From Deltaproteobacteria bacterium (GTDB lineage: Bacteria > Desulfobacterota > Desulfomonilia > UBA1062), in contig JAGVNP010000266.1 of NCBI GenBank assembly GCA_020053185.1, forward strand, positions 1 through 5,247: 5,247 bases of DNA, given 5' to 3'. The translations under genes and the position numbers were made by a program. Positions 4,441 through 5,247 of the stretch are shown here, piece by piece; the first letter of the stretch is position 1; each line of letters opens with the position of its first letter. The notes below the pieces were generated by a model that made no database searches, was not told where the DNA came from, and was given only the letters and a program-made list of their open reading frames with translations.

Positions 4441-5247
4441 ATGAAAGACATAAAATATCAGCGCATAGATCCATACAGGCTCAAGATTCCCAAAAACCCT
4501 CCCATGCGCACATGGGGGCTTGTGTATGCAAATGCTGAAATAGAAGCTGCCTTGCAAAAGGACGAGGCACTTAATCAGGTTGCAAATGTGGCATGTCTTC
4601 CCGGCATTATCGGGCCATCCATTGCCATGCCGGACATACACTGGGGATATGGATTCCCTATTGGCGGCGTTGCAGCATTCGATGTAAAAAACGGCATTAT
4701 CTCGCCGGGCGGCGTAGGCTATGACATCAATTGCGGCATACGATGCATCCTCACAAATCTTTCCATAAAAGATATCCTTCCAAACAAAGAACGGCTCATT
4801 GAAAAAATCTTCCACATGGTGCCTGCGGGATTAGGCACAAAAAATCAGAGATTCAAGGTCTCGCAGCACGAATTCAAGGATGTAATGATTAACGGCGCAA
4901 AATGGGCTGTCAAAAAAGGCTTTGGCCCAAAAGAAGATCTGGATGCTCATGAGGATTTCGGCACTATCCCTGGCGCAGATCCTGACACGGTATCCAGCCG
5001 TGCAATCGAGCGCGGGCTTCCAGAGCTTGGCACTTTGGGGTCAGGAAACCATTTTCTGGAACTGGATGTGGTGGAAGAGATTAGGGATGAAGATGCTGCG
5101 CGGGGGTTCTCTCTGTACAAAGGCCAGATCCTTATACTTGTGCACACAGGCTCGCGCGGCTTTGGTCATCAGATATGCGACGACTACATCCACACTATGC
5201 TTGCTGCTGCGCCAAAATATAAGATCGAGCTTCCTGACAGGCAACTA
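4441..5247 (+). CDS. rtcB: RtcB, RNA-splicing/repair ligase (3' end beyond window)
   Basis: GTP- and Mn2+-dependent RNA ligase joining 2',3'-cyclic-phosphate or 3'-phosphate ends to 5'-OH ends. It is used in RNA repair in bacteria and in tRNA splicing in archaea and animals. The frame is open from the ATG at 4441 to the window end: 269 residues, of roughly 480 in the family. Diagnostic stretches are MPDIHWGYGFPIGG (63-76), GGVGYDINCGIR (90-101) with metal ligands Asp95 and Cys98, LGSGNHFLEL (199-208) with Asn203 and His204, and HTGSRGFGHQ (235-244) with metal ligand His235. The guanylylated histidine and the last metal-binding histidine would lie beyond the window. No frameshift or intein interrupts the visible part. 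It begins 5 bases after the archease stop with only an A-run in between and no evident Shine-Dalgarno, suggesting translation by reinitiation or coupling from archease. Confidence 0.95.
   Translation, partial: MKDIKYQRIDPYRLKIPKNPPMRTWGLVYANAEIEAALQKDEALNQVANVACLPGIIGPSIAMPDIHWGYGFPIGGVAAFDVKNGIISPGGVGYDINCGIRCILTNLSIKDILPNKERLIEKIFHMVPAGLGTKNQRFKVSQHEFKDVMINGAKWAVKKGFGPKEDLDAHEDFGTIPGADPDTVSSRAIERGLPELGTLGSGNHFLELDVVEEIRDEDAARGFSLYKGQILILVHTGSRGFGHQICDDYIHTMLAAAPKYKIELPDRQL

Noticed and set aside
4369..4815. Minus-strand open frame of 148 codons across the end of archease and the start of rtcB
   Set aside because: Antisense to two recognised genes in the expected operon; the translation is Cys/Phe/Tyr-rich with no family resemblance.

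Overview
The window looks like a bacterial chromosome fragment from a Gram-negative organism. It encodes an outer-membrane beta-barrel protein with an AxA-type signal-peptide end and a C-terminal Phe, Shine-Dalgarno-led genes in tight operons, and a sigma70-type promoter. The gene content (TorF-like porin, Cbi/Nik-type ECF transporter with a separate PDGLE-type subunit, archease plus RtcB) and the AT-rich intergenic repeats recall Nitrospirota or Desulfobacterota. That placement is an impression, not a measurement.

Positions 1-3656 form one plus-strand cluster of five genes with gaps of -4 to 23 bases, each downstream gene preceded by a purine-rich ribosome binding site. In order they are a TorF-like outer-membrane protein (5' end probably cut by the window), the substrate-binding membrane subunit CbiM, a small two-helix PDGLE/CbiN-like subunit, the transmembrane coupling subunit CbiQ, and the ATPase CbiO. 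CbiM, the small subunit, CbiQ and CbiO make a complete group I energy-coupling-factor importer for Co2+ or Ni2+. The barrel gene in front may supply the outer-membrane step, which is inference. No cobalamin riboswitch is visible, but the operon's leader lies outside the window.

Positions 3657-4030 contain no protein gene. They hold a minus-strand tRNA-Leu(GAG) with encoded CCA, a consensus-like promoter directly upstream of it that predicts a leader of only about 3 nt, and a 128-base inverted-repeat element whose arms are degenerate 7-base tandem units, with further short direct repeats inside.

Positions 4031-5247 hold a second plus-strand operon: archease, then after 5 bases rtcB, truncated by the window end. 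Archease is the known activator of the RtcB RNA ligase, so this is an RNA repair/tRNA ligation pair. Most of the window is conventional. The points worth a second look are the porin-transporter linkage with its CxxC loop, the heptad inverted repeat, the near-leaderless tRNA, and a perfect 8-bp hairpin inside early cbiQ.
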